6,442 nucleotides of DNA from Lachnospiraceae bacterium. Its GTDB lineage: Bacteria > Bacillota > Clostridia > Lachnospirales > Lachnospiraceae. Below, in pieces: positions 1-5,853 of the stretch. The stretch covers positions 1 to 6,442 of the forward strand of contig JAAWLS010000145.1 in the NCBI GenBank assembly GCA_022798035.1, in the 5' to 3' direction. The stretch's first letter is position 1. Each line of letters starts with the position of its first letter. The notes beneath the pieces were generated by a model that made no database searches, had not been told where the DNA came from, and worked only from the letters and a program-made list of their open reading frames with translations. A program made the position numbers and the translations under genes.

Positions 1-472
1 GAGAAAACCTTTTGATTTCCCAGGAAAGGAATGTTATGATAATTTTAAACATTTTTTGAAAATATATGAAAGAGACTATCGCGCAGAAAAGAAAAGCATT
101 CACGCAGAAGAAATGCAGGTGAATAAGCTGGTGACATTCCGTCAAGATTCCTGTGATTACGATTCTTTCCGGGAAGCCGCAGGCGGAAAATATCAATTGA
201 TAGAAAATGGAGGAGGATTTACGGAGATTCTCCCGCTTCCTTATACAAAAGCTACCTGCATTGATTTTTTGATGGAGTATTTTGATATCTCTGCAAAAGA
301 CTGCTATATTTTTGGCGACAGCCCAAATGACATGCCCATGATGTGCCACGCCGGAATCAGTATTGCCATGGGGAACGGTTATGATTCCGTGAAAGAGGTT
401 TCTGATTATGTAACTGCGGAAATCGACAAAGACGGCGTCTATCTTGCATTGAAACATTTTGGTCTGATATAG
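1..472 (+). CDS. HAD-superfamily (Cof/IIB-type) phosphatase, 5'-truncated by window edge
   Basis: This is the C-terminal part of a haloacid dehalogenase-like phosphatase. The frame (first full codon at base 2) is open to the left edge with no stop, so the gene begins outside the window. A TTG at 56 could be read as a start, but it has no ribosome binding site and would lose the nucleophile domain. Two family motifs are visible. The motif III lysine is in YTKATC (Lys codon 248-250), where Ala replaces the more usual Gly of 'KG'. The motif IV acidic cluster GDSPND is encoded at 314-331 and binds Mg2+. Family knowledge: Cof-type HADs are cytoplasmic phosphatases of sugar phosphates and similar small phosphoesters, with a cap domain between motifs II and III. 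Residues upstream of motif III here would belong to that cap. The DxD nucleophile (motif I) is not in view, so activity cannot be confirmed. The gene lies 59 bases before another HAD gene on the same strand, probably in one operon. Confidence 0.88.
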   Translation, partial: RKPFDFPGKECYDNFKHFLKIYERDYRAEKKSIHAEEMQVNKLVTFRQDSCDYDSFREAAGGKYQLIENGGGFTEILPLPYTKATCIDFLMEYFDISAKDCYIFGDSPNDMPMMCHAGISIAMGNGYDSVKEVSDYVTAEIDKDGVYLALKHFGLI

Positions 473-482
473 TCGGAAAGTG

Positions 483-511
483 GTAACAGGTCAGCTTGTC
501 TGAACTGTTAC
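483..511 (+). other. Intergenic stem-loop between the two HAD genes
   Basis: The arms GTAACAG (483-489) and CTGTTAC (505-511) pair perfectly. Past one mismatch, TCAG (491-494) pairs with CTGA (500-503), leaving a 5-base loop. This gives about 11 base pairs in total. No T-run follows; the next bases are GGAAAG and then the ribosome binding site of the next gene. A classic intrinsic terminator is therefore unlikely. An mRNA-stability or processing hairpin, or a weak attenuator, fits better. The function is inferred. Confidence 0.5.
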
Positions 512-520
512 GGAAAGTTT

Positions 521-525
521 GAGGG
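521..525 (+). promoter_or_regulatory. Ribosome binding site choosing the start of the second HAD gene
   Basis: GAGGG sits directly against the ATG at 526 with no spacer, which would not work for that codon. It is 6 bases before the in-frame ATG at 532, which is a normal distance. This favours 532 as the true start. Confidence 0.55.
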
Positions 526-531
526 ATGAAA

Positions 532-1374
532 ATGATTAAATTATTTGTTACGGATATTGACGGAACATTGATGGCCGATGGAACGCCGGTGCTGAATCCG
601 GCATATTACGCAGCCGTGGAGAAGCTGCAGGCCAGAGGAGTGTTGTTTGGTGTTGCAAGCGGAAGACAGGTTTACAGTATTGAGAAAATTTTTGAGCCAG
701 TGAAAGACGATATGCTCCATATCGGGGAAAATGGGGCTTTCGGCGTGTACAAGGGCAGGGAGCTGTTCCACAAGCCTTTGACAAAAGAGATATCAGAAGA
801 GATTGTGAGAGATACCAGAGCCATGCCTGGATGTATGTGTTTGTACGATACCCGGTATGTGTCTTATTATGAAAAAGGAGGGGAAGAAGTCTATCATTTG
901 ATGAAAGACAAGTTCCATTACAATTGCGAGATTGTGGATGACCTTCTGGCTCTGAAAGAACCCTGCCTGAAATATTCTGTTTATCGCAGGACAAATATTG
1001 AGGAAGTGACGGAAGAGGAATTTAATCCCAAATGGCGAAAGCGCCTGGAAGTGGCCTGCGGCGGCGAATACTTTATGGATTTGGTGGACAGAGGCGTGAA
1101 TAAAGGCTCTGCCATTCAGACTGTTCAGGAAATGCTGGGTATTGCTCCCTCTGAGACATTGGCCTTCGGGGATAATATCAATGACATTGAAATGCTTCAG
1201 GCGGCAGAATTTGGATTTGCAATCGGAAATGCTAGAAAAGAAGTGAAAAATGCGGCTTCCTATGTAGGAGATGACAACCAGCATGACGGTGTTCTGCAGG
1301 TGATGAATACCTTAATAGAAGGCATTGACCGGGGTGTGGATATCAGAGAATTGTTGAAAAAATATAAAAAATAG
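532..1374 (+). CDS. HAD-superfamily Cof/IIB-type sugar-phosphate phosphatase
   Basis: A complete HAD phosphatase of 280 residues, the usual length for the Cof group. All four motifs are present. Motif I is DIDGT, with nucleophile Asp8 and acid/base Asp10. Motif II is in VASGR (Ser43). The motif III lysine is Lys191 in VNKGSA. Motif IV is GDNIND, with Asp214 and Asp218 as Mg2+ ligands. The IIB cap domain lies between motifs II and III. These proteins are cytoplasmic Mg2+-dependent phosphatases acting on sugar phosphates, nucleotides or cofactors such as pyridoxal phosphate or FMN; the sequence alone does not identify the substrate. The start at 532 was chosen over the ATG at 526 (two residues longer) because of ribosome binding site spacing and because family members typically begin MIKL-. 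It follows another HAD gene and precedes a sugar kinase, so a role in dephosphorylating excess or misphosphorylated sugar is plausible but inferred. No clear terminator follows the stop. Confidence 0.93.
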   Translation: MIKLFVTDIDGTLMADGTPVLNPAYYAAVEKLQARGVLFGVASGRQVYSIEKIFEPVKDDMLHIGENGAFGVYKGRELFHKPLTKEISEEIVRDTRAMPGCMCLYDTRYVSYYEKGGEEVYHLMKDKFHYNCEIVDDLLALKEPCLKYSVYRRTNIEEVTEEEFNPKWRKRLEVACGGEYFMDLVDRGVNKGSAIQTVQEMLGIAPSETLAFGDNINDIEMLQAAEFGFAIGNARKEVKNAASYVGDDNQHDGVLQVMNTLIEGIDRGVDIRELLKKYKK

Positions 1375-1401
1375 AGAAATTACACGACAGAAATCATTGT
1401 T

Positions 1402-1452
1402 TTGCACTATGAAAATATTTCCCATCTTGATTTTTGTGGGTAAAATGTGCAA
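1402..1452 (+). promoter_or_regulatory. Nested inverted repeats upstream of the first kinase (possible operator or leader structure)
   Basis: The outer arms TTGCAC (1402-1407) and GTGCAA (1447-1452) are inverted copies. Inside them, TTTCCCA (1418-1424) pairs with TGGG-T-AAA (1437-1444), with one bulged T. The elements lie just upstream of the TATAAT box. They could be half-sites for a regulator or a folded RNA if transcription enters from the HAD genes. The short arms mean chance occurrence is possible. Confidence 0.3.
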
Positions 1453-1473
1453 TATTATAGGTACCAGGATTTA

Positions 1474-1479
1474 TATAAT
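1474..1479 (+). promoter_or_regulatory. Candidate -10 box (TATAAT) for the first FGGY kinase
   Basis: A perfect sigma-A -10 hexamer lies 32 bases before the kinase start and would give a leader of roughly 25 bases. No good -35 hexamer is found 16-18 bases upstream (the 17-base position reads AATATT) and there is no extended TG. The promoter may therefore need an activator, or may be a chance match in AT-rich DNA. Confidence 0.4.
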
Positions 1480-1511
1480 GTATATTTTGCTTTAGAAAGG
1501 AGACTAGTACT

Positions 1512-3062
1512 ATGGGAAAATATTATGTAGGGTTTGATGCCGGAACCCAAAGCGTAAAGGTGGTTATTTACAATCTGGAGATGGAATGCATCGCAGAAGC
1601 AAATTATCCCACCTATCTCTATTATCCGAATCCAGGCTGGGTAGAGATGAAAGTTGACGAGTATTTGGACGCTGTAAAAAAAGGAATTCGTGACTGTGTG
1701 AATATAGCAAAAGAAAAGGGCGTTGACCCTTCTGAAATCAAAGCTATTTTTGGCGATGGTATTATCTGCGGTATCGTTGGTGTGGACGAGGACGGAAATG
1801 CAATCACACCATACATTAACTATCTGGATTCCAGAACACAGAAGGACGTAGAGGAGCTGACTAAGAAGAATTATTCTATCTGGGCAGAAGAGACCGGAAA
1901 TGCGGTTCCTAACTGTATGTTCCCGGCAATGTTTGCAAGGTGGTTCCTTGCTAACAACGAAGAGTTCAAGGCAAAAGGAAAGAAATTCATGCACAACGCA
2001 CCGTACGTTCTTTCTAAATTGGCAGGATTAAAAGCAGAAGACGCTTTTATTGACTGGGGCGCTATGTCCGGATGGGGGCTTGGATATAACGTTTACAAGA
2101 AAGAATGGTCTCAGGAGCAGTTGGATATTCTGGGAATCGACCGTTCCTATATGCCTAAGATTGTGAAACCGTGGGATATCATCGGCGGTTTGACCAAAGA
2201 AGTGGCAGAATTTACAGGATTAAATGAAGGCACTGCAATCTGCGGAGGAGCTGGAGACACCATGCAGTCCATGTTAGGATGCGGACTGACAGGCCCGAAT
2301 ATGGCGGCAGACGTAGCAGGAACCTGCGCAATGTTCTGTGTATCTACAGACGGAATCAAACCAGAGCTGAGCACACCAGAATCCGGATTGATTTTCAACA
2401 GCGGTACCATGGAAAACAGCTATTTCTACTGGGGCTTCATCCGTACAGGCGGACTCTCCCTGCGCTGGTTCAGAGACAATGTATGCGATAAAGTGGATGA
2501 CGGAGATTACTATGACGTTTTATCTGAGAAATCCAAAGATGTTCCTCCGGGAAGCAACGGCGTTCTCTTCCTTCCATATCTGACCGGCGGAACTGCAGAA
2601 TTTGCAAATGCAAGCGGCTCTTTCCTGAATATGACTATGGACACAGACCAGAGCGTTCTGTGGAGAGCAGTTTTGGAGGCAATCGGATATGACTACATAG
2701 GCGTAACGGATGTATACCGCGGCGCAGGCGTAAATTTGGATAAGATTACCATCACAGAAGGCGGAAGCAGAAGTGATTTGTGGAATCAGATTAAATCTGA
2801 CATGCTTAACAGCAAAGTAACTACCTTGAAGAAGGCAGGCGGAGCAGTTATGACTAACGTAGCTGTTGCAGCTTACGCAGTAGGCGACATTGACAATTTA
2901 AAAGACTCCATGGAGAAATGGCTTGAAGTTAAGAAATTGTATGAACCCAATGCTAAGAATACAGAATACTACCGCAAGGTTTATGATGTACAGAACAAGC
3001 TGGTGAGAGAGGACATGAAAGCTGCTTTCAACACATTAGAGAATATCAGAGAATTAAAATAA
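1512..3062 (+). CDS. FGGY-family carbohydrate kinase (kinase 1, xylulokinase-like, substrate unknown)
   Basis: A 516-residue ATP-dependent sugar kinase of the FGGY family, normal length (about 490-530), cytoplasmic. The N-terminal actin-like domain starts with the phosphate-1 loop FDAGTQS (residues 8-14). The catalytic base is predicted as Asp249 in GGAGDT. The phosphate-2 loop is AGTCAM (269-274). The second FGGY signature lies at about 354-373, and the adenosine-binding stretch EGGSRSDLW at 416-424. The sugar-contacting segment in the first domain reads GDGI (81-84) instead of the SGQMHG seen in textbook xylulokinases. The signature region has PYLTGGTAEF where xylulokinases usually carry an N-G-E-R-T-P-type sequence. 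The substrate is thus probably a ketose or polyol other than plain D-xylulose; this is inference. Ribosome binding site AAAGGAG at 1496-1502, 9 bases before the ATG, supports the start. It is separated from the SDR by a 374-base gap, so it may be transcribed independently of the downstream genes. Confidence 0.93.
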   Translation: MGKYYVGFDAGTQSVKVVIYNLEMECIAEANYPTYLYYPNPGWVEMKVDEYLDAVKKGIRDCVNIAKEKGVDPSEIKAIFGDGIICGIVGVDEDGNAITPYINYLDSRTQKDVEELTKKNYSIWAEETGNAVPNCMFPAMFARWFLANNEEFKAKGKKFMHNAPYVLSKLAGLKAEDAFIDWGAMSGWGLGYNVYKKEWSQEQLDILGIDRSYMPKIVKPWDIIGGLTKEVAEFTGLNEGTAICGGAGDTMQSMLGCGLTGPNMAADVAGTCAMFCVSTDGIKPELSTPESGLIFNSGTMENSYFYWGFIRTGGLSLRWFRDNVCDKVDDGDYYDVLSEKSKDVPPGSNGVLFLPYLTGGTAEFANASGSFLNMTMDTDQSVLWRAVLEAIGYDYIGVTDVYRGAGVNLDKITITEGGSRSDLWNQIKSDMLNSKVTTLKKAGGAVMTNVAVAAYAVGDIDNLKDSMEKWLEVKKLYEPNAKNTEYYRKVYDVQNKLVREDMKAAFNTLENIRELK

Positions 3063-3175
3063 TAAGTTTCAGGTGCCAAGGGAGTGACATCCGAAGCACA
3101 AAATGAAAGTTCTACAAAATAGAGTAAGGGTTATGAGACGATAACAAAAGTTATTTTATGAGAGATAAATATCCT

Positions 3176-3208
3176 GCAGACTGCCATATTGGATTTTCGG
3201 CAGTCTGC
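3176..3208 (+). terminator. Perfect 10-bp hairpin after kinase 1 (possible terminator without T-run)
   Basis: GCAGACTGCC (3176-3185) and GGCAGTCTGC (3199-3208) are exact inverted copies around a 13-base loop, 113 bases after the kinase 1 stop. The bases that follow are GC-rich (CGCGGG) and then only short T groups, so it is not a canonical intrinsic terminator. It could be a transcript-end stabiliser, a Rho-assisted end or a protein-binding site. Confidence 0.35.
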
Positions 3209-3289
3209 CGCGGGACATTTGATTTCCAGGGGGAGTTGCATTTAGTATTAATCTTGTGATTATGCAGAAGATTTTAACAAAAGCTGTAC

Positions 3290-3314
3290 CTTGTTGAATA
3301 CGAAGTTCAATAAG
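3290..3314 (+). promoter_or_regulatory. 25-bp imperfect dyad, candidate repressor operator
   Basis: The arms CTTGTTGAA (3290-3298) and TTCAATAAG (3306-3314) are inverted copies with one mismatch in nine, around a 7-base centre. The dyad covers the candidate -35 hexamer and ends two bases before the -10 box, the usual place for a repressor site. Binding and regulator identity are inferred; no regulator gene is in the window. Confidence 0.45.
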
Positions 3315-3322
3315 CATAAAAT
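3294..3322 (+). promoter_or_regulatory. Candidate sigma-A promoter of the SDR-kinase 2-epimerase operon
   Basis: The -35 TTGAAT (3294-3299) and -10 TAAAAT (3317-3322) are separated by the ideal 17 bases. They match consensus at 4/6 and 5/6. Transcription would start near 3329, leaving a leader of about 108 bases before the SDR start. Confidence 0.5.
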
Positions 3323-3421
3323 TGTTATGTCTGTCATAATTGCAACGTTTGATACTATCTGCAGCCCCTCTTTTTTCTATTTAGATGAAAAATATTGCTG
3401 CGATGTTTTATAAAATTGAAA

Positions 3422-3426
3422 GAGGG
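3422..3426 (+). promoter_or_regulatory. Ribosome binding site choosing the SDR start
   Basis: GAGGG lies 10 bases before the ATG at 3437. It is too far downstream to serve the in-frame TTG at 3395. The ATG at 3427 is in another frame. The SDR fold also begins properly from 3437. Confidence 0.65.
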
Positions 3427-3436
3427 ATGTGATTCT

Positions 3437-4204
3437 ATGTTTGAGGTATCATTAAAAGAGAAAACATGTATTATTACCGGAGCCAGCCAGGGAATTGGAA
3501 GAGCAATCGCTCTGACACTGGCCCAGGCTGAACTGAAAGGCATGACAATTATCGACATTAAGAAAGATGAGAGCAGCGAAGACACGGTAAAAGAAATTGA
3601 AAAAATGGGAACAAAAGTAAACTTTGTAATCGGCGATGTATCCTCAGAAGATACAGTAAAAGAAGCTGTCAAAGTTACCATGGACACCTGGGGAAAGATT
3701 GATATCCTGGTGAACAACGCAGGAATTGCAAATATGTGCGATTTGGAAGGCACCACTCCGGAAATGTGGGACAGAGTGCTGAATGTAAATCTCCGCTCCG
3801 TATTTTTGACTATGAAATACTGTACGGAAGTTATGAAGAAACAGGGATATGGAAGTATCGTGAACATGTCCTCCATCTCCGGCGTAACAGGAGGAAGCAC
3901 AGGACCGGAATACGGAGCTTCCAAAGCTGGAATTATCGCGCTGACAAAATATTCTGCAAAACTTCTGGGACCAGATAACATCCGTGTAAATGCAGTGGCT
4001 CCGGGAACGATTGCAACAGATATGATTAAGAGAAATTACAGCAAATTGACGCCGGAACAGTTAGAGAAGAAATTAGCTACTATTCCTATGAAGCGGATGG
4101 GAGACCCGGAAGAAGTTGGAAAGGCTGTTTTATTCCTTGCTTCTGATATGGGAAGCTATGTGAGCGGCGACGTATTGATGGTAACAGGCTCCAGAATGAG
4201 CTGA
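3437..4204 (+). CDS. Classical short-chain dehydrogenase/reductase (FabG-like fold, likely sugar/polyol dehydrogenase)
   Basis: A 255-residue protein, typical of classical SDRs, cytoplasmic and probably tetrameric as the family usually is. The Rossmann cofactor motif TGASQGIG is at 14-21. An aspartate (Asp40) ends the second beta strand, which in this family generally favours NAD(H) over NADP(H). NNAG is at 93-96. The catalytic tetrad is Asn118, Ser146, Tyr159 and Lys163 (YGASK). The PG motif is at 189-190. Sequence alone cannot separate 3-oxoacyl-ACP reductase from polyol dehydrogenase. The position directly before a sugar kinase and a ketose epimerase-family gene, with no fatty-acid genes nearby, argues for oxidation of a polyol or sugar, or reduction of a ketose. 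The start was placed at the ATG at 3437 rather than the upstream TTG at 3395, because the extra 14 residues have no ribosome binding site and fall before the first beta strand. It is likely the first gene of an operon with kinase 2, 72 bases downstream. Confidence 0.93.
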   Translation: MFEVSLKEKTCIITGASQGIGRAIALTLAQAELKGMTIIDIKKDESSEDTVKEIEKMGTKVNFVIGDVSSEDTVKEAVKVTMDTWGKIDILVNNAGIANMCDLEGTTPEMWDRVLNVNLRSVFLTMKYCTEVMKKQGYGSIVNMSSISGVTGGSTGPEYGASKAGIIALTKYSAKLLGPDNIRVNAVAPGTIATDMIKRNYSKLTPEQLEKKLATIPMKRMGDPEEVGKAVLFLASDMGSYVSGDVLMVTGSRMS

Positions 4205-4226
4205 AAAGAATATATAAAATTTATCC

Positions 4227-4245
4227 AAAACGCAGACAGCGTTTT
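4227..4245 (+). other. Small A/T-flanked hairpin between the SDR and kinase 2
   Basis: AAAACGC (4227-4233) and GCGTTTT (4239-4245) pair perfectly around a 5-base loop. The shape (A-run, short GC core, T-run) resembles a weak intrinsic terminator, but only three GC pairs are present and the T-run is part of the stem. It may act as an attenuator or processing site lowering expression of downstream genes relative to the SDR. Confidence 0.4.
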
Positions 4246-4276
4246 AAATGTATTGCCTAGGAAGGAGAGATGACAT

Positions 4277-5839
4277 ATGGCAGTAAAGTATGTAGCAGGT
4301 ATTGACGCAGGTACGACAGGATTGAAAACAATTATCTTCGACTTGAAAGGCCAGGCTATGGGAAAGGCCTATCAGGAATATCCATGCATCACACCAAGAG
4401 TGGGCTGGGTAGAGCAGGATGTATACTGCCTTTGGGATGCTCTTTGCTATACGGTAAGAGAGGCAATCAAGGATGCAGGCATAAATCCGGAAGAAATCGG
4501 CTCTGTTGGAATTTCCAGTCAACGGGGAACATTTTTTGCAATTGATGAAAATTGGGAGCCCCTTCACAATTCCATCGTATGGAGTGACGGCCGCGCAGTG
4601 GAAGAGGTTCAGTGGATTAAAGACAACATGGGCGTTGAGAAATATCATCAAATCAGCGGCGCTCCGGTAAGCGGTGCATGGTCCTATGCAAAATTCAAAT
4701 GGGTGAGAGACCATCAGCCGGATTTATATGAAAAAGCATGGAAATTTGTCAATGCGCAGGAATGGCTGCTTCACAAATTAGGCTCCAAAGAGCTGTTTAC
4801 AGACCCAGCTTCCCTCGCATTAAACGGAATGATGGATGTATCTACTTTGGATTGGTCTGATGAACTGCTGGAAGCAATCAATTTCAGTAAAGATAAACTT
4901 CCCCCAGTGAAAGAACCGGCAAGACAGGTAGGTGTGATTTCTAAAGAAGCTTCTGAGAAAACTGGATTTGCAGAAGGCATGGCAATTTGCGTAGGCGGAG
5001 GAGACCAGCAGTGCGCAGCAATCGGATGCGGTGTAATCAAAGAAGGTATGGCAGAAATCACAGTAGGAACAGCTTCCGTTATGGTAGCGGCAGTAGATGA
5101 CGTAAAGAAAGACCCGAAACATGAAGTGATTTTCAGCGGTCATGCAGTTCCAGGACATTTAGATATGGAAGGACTTGCCTATGCTACTGGAGTAGCGCTC
5201 AGATGGTGGAGAGACACCTATGCAGCTCAGGAAGTATCTCTGGCAAAAGAAATCGGAACAGACCCCTATGATATTATCTGTGAAGAAGCAAAAAATTCAC
5301 CTCCTGGAAGCCGCGGATATATTTTCTTCCCGTTCTTCTCCAGTCAGGTTACACCTTATTATCACGATAATGCGAGAGGCGGTTCCCTTGGAATTTCTCT
5401 GGCTCATGGAAGAGCTGACATGGCCCGTGCCGTTATGGAAGGCGGAGCGTATGAGCTGCGGATGATAGTGGAAGCGATGGAACGTGTTTTGGGAAGACCC
5501 TTTGATGTTATCCGTTTATCAGGAGGCGGTTCCAAATCACCTCTTTGGAGACAGATTTTTGCAGACGTATTCGGCAGACCTGTACAATGCTTAGAGCAGT
5601 CTGACTGCGGTGTTCTGGGAGCGGCAATTCTGGGAGCGTCAGGAGCAGGCGTATTTGAGTCACTGGATGCAGCTGTAGACGCAATGGTTTACCCGACAGA
5701 AATGATTCAGCCCAACAAAGATAACTTTGAAGTGTACACCGATATGTATGAAATTTTCAAAGATGCTTTCCTGGCATGGCGGGATGCAGGAATTTATGAC
5801 CGCTTGAATGCAGTATGTGACAAACACTGGAATGCATAA
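4277..5839 (+). CDS. FGGY-family carbohydrate kinase (kinase 2, xylulokinase-like, substrate unknown)
   Basis: A 520-residue FGGY sugar kinase, full length and cytoplasmic, transferring phosphate from ATP to a ketose or polyol. The phosphate-1 loop is IDAGTTG (9-15). The first-domain sugar-site segment is ISSQRG (79-84). The catalytic base is predicted as Asp243 in GGGDQQ. The phosphate-2 loop is VGTASV (263-268). The adenosine-binding stretch SGGGSKSPLW is at 415-424. The SSQRG segment resembles the QR of glycerol kinases (QRET) more than the GQMHG of xylulokinases, but the glutamate is missing, so neither assignment is safe. The protein differs widely from kinase 1 in this segment and in the phosphate-2 loop, so the two are divergent paralogs rather than a recent duplicate. 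Ribosome binding site AAGGAG at 4262-4267, 9 bases before the ATG, supports the start. The epimerase-like gene begins 14 bases after its stop, which implies co-transcription and a shared pathway. Confidence 0.93.
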   Translation: MAVKYVAGIDAGTTGLKTIIFDLKGQAMGKAYQEYPCITPRVGWVEQDVYCLWDALCYTVREAIKDAGINPEEIGSVGISSQRGTFFAIDENWEPLHNSIVWSDGRAVEEVQWIKDNMGVEKYHQISGAPVSGAWSYAKFKWVRDHQPDLYEKAWKFVNAQEWLLHKLGSKELFTDPASLALNGMMDVSTLDWSDELLEAINFSKDKLPPVKEPARQVGVISKEASEKTGFAEGMAICVGGGDQQCAAIGCGVIKEGMAEITVGTASVMVAAVDDVKKDPKHEVIFSGHAVPGHLDMEGLAYATGVALRWWRDTYAAQEVSLAKEIGTDPYDIICEEAKNSPPGSRGYIFFPFFSSQVTPYYHDNARGGSLGISLAHGRADMARAVMEGGAYELRMIVEAMERVLGRPFDVIRLSGGGSKSPLWRQIFADVFGRPVQCLEQSDCGVLGAAILGASGAGVFESLDAAVDAMVYPTEMIQPNKDNFEVYTDMYEIFKDAFLAWRDAGIYDRLNAVCDKHWNA

Positions 5840-5853
5840 GAGGAGTGACAGCG

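Larger units (their letters stand above)
3063..3436 (+). other. 374-base non-coding region between kinase 1 and the SDR
   Basis: No convincing gene is found here. It holds, in order: short GTTAT/ATAAC repeats (3130-3154), a perfect 10-bp hairpin (3176-3208), a candidate promoter (3294-3322) overlapped by a 25-bp dyad (3290-3314), a leader of roughly 100 bases with a pyrimidine-rich run (3366-3378), and the SDR ribosome binding site. It probably ends one transcript and starts a regulated second one. Confidence 0.6.

Noticed and set aside
56..472. TTG at 56 as a real start of the first HAD gene
   Set aside because: The frame continues open to base 2, there is no ribosome binding site, and a start there would remove the catalytic N-terminal domain; edge truncation explains it.
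1455..1994. 179-codon open frame on the - strand over the kinase 1 start
   Set aside because: Antisense to a well-supported FGGY kinase, with a low-complexity Cys/Ile/Phe-rich translation and no family signal.
3130..3154. GTTAT/ATAAC/GTTAT repeats that could form alternative stems, flanked by TTATGAGA direct repeats
   Set aside because: The stems are only five AT-rich pairs, well within chance for such sequence.
3158..3259. 33-codon + strand open frame in the 374-base gap
   Set aside because: No ribosome binding site precedes its ATG and the 10-bp hairpin lies inside it, so the region is better read as non-coding structure.
3340..3353. AACGTT-centred sequence resembling a LacI-family or catabolite response (cre) site
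   Set aside because: Only the central AACGTT and one outer pair are symmetrical, and it misses several conserved cre positions.
3395..3436. Upstream TTG start extending the SDR by 14 residues
   Set aside because: No ribosome binding site is present, and the ATG at 3437 has one and matches where SDR domains begin.
3355..3981. 208-codon open frame on the - strand
   Set aside because: It lies opposite the clearly coding SDR and encodes no recognisable motif; it is a shadow of the coding strand.
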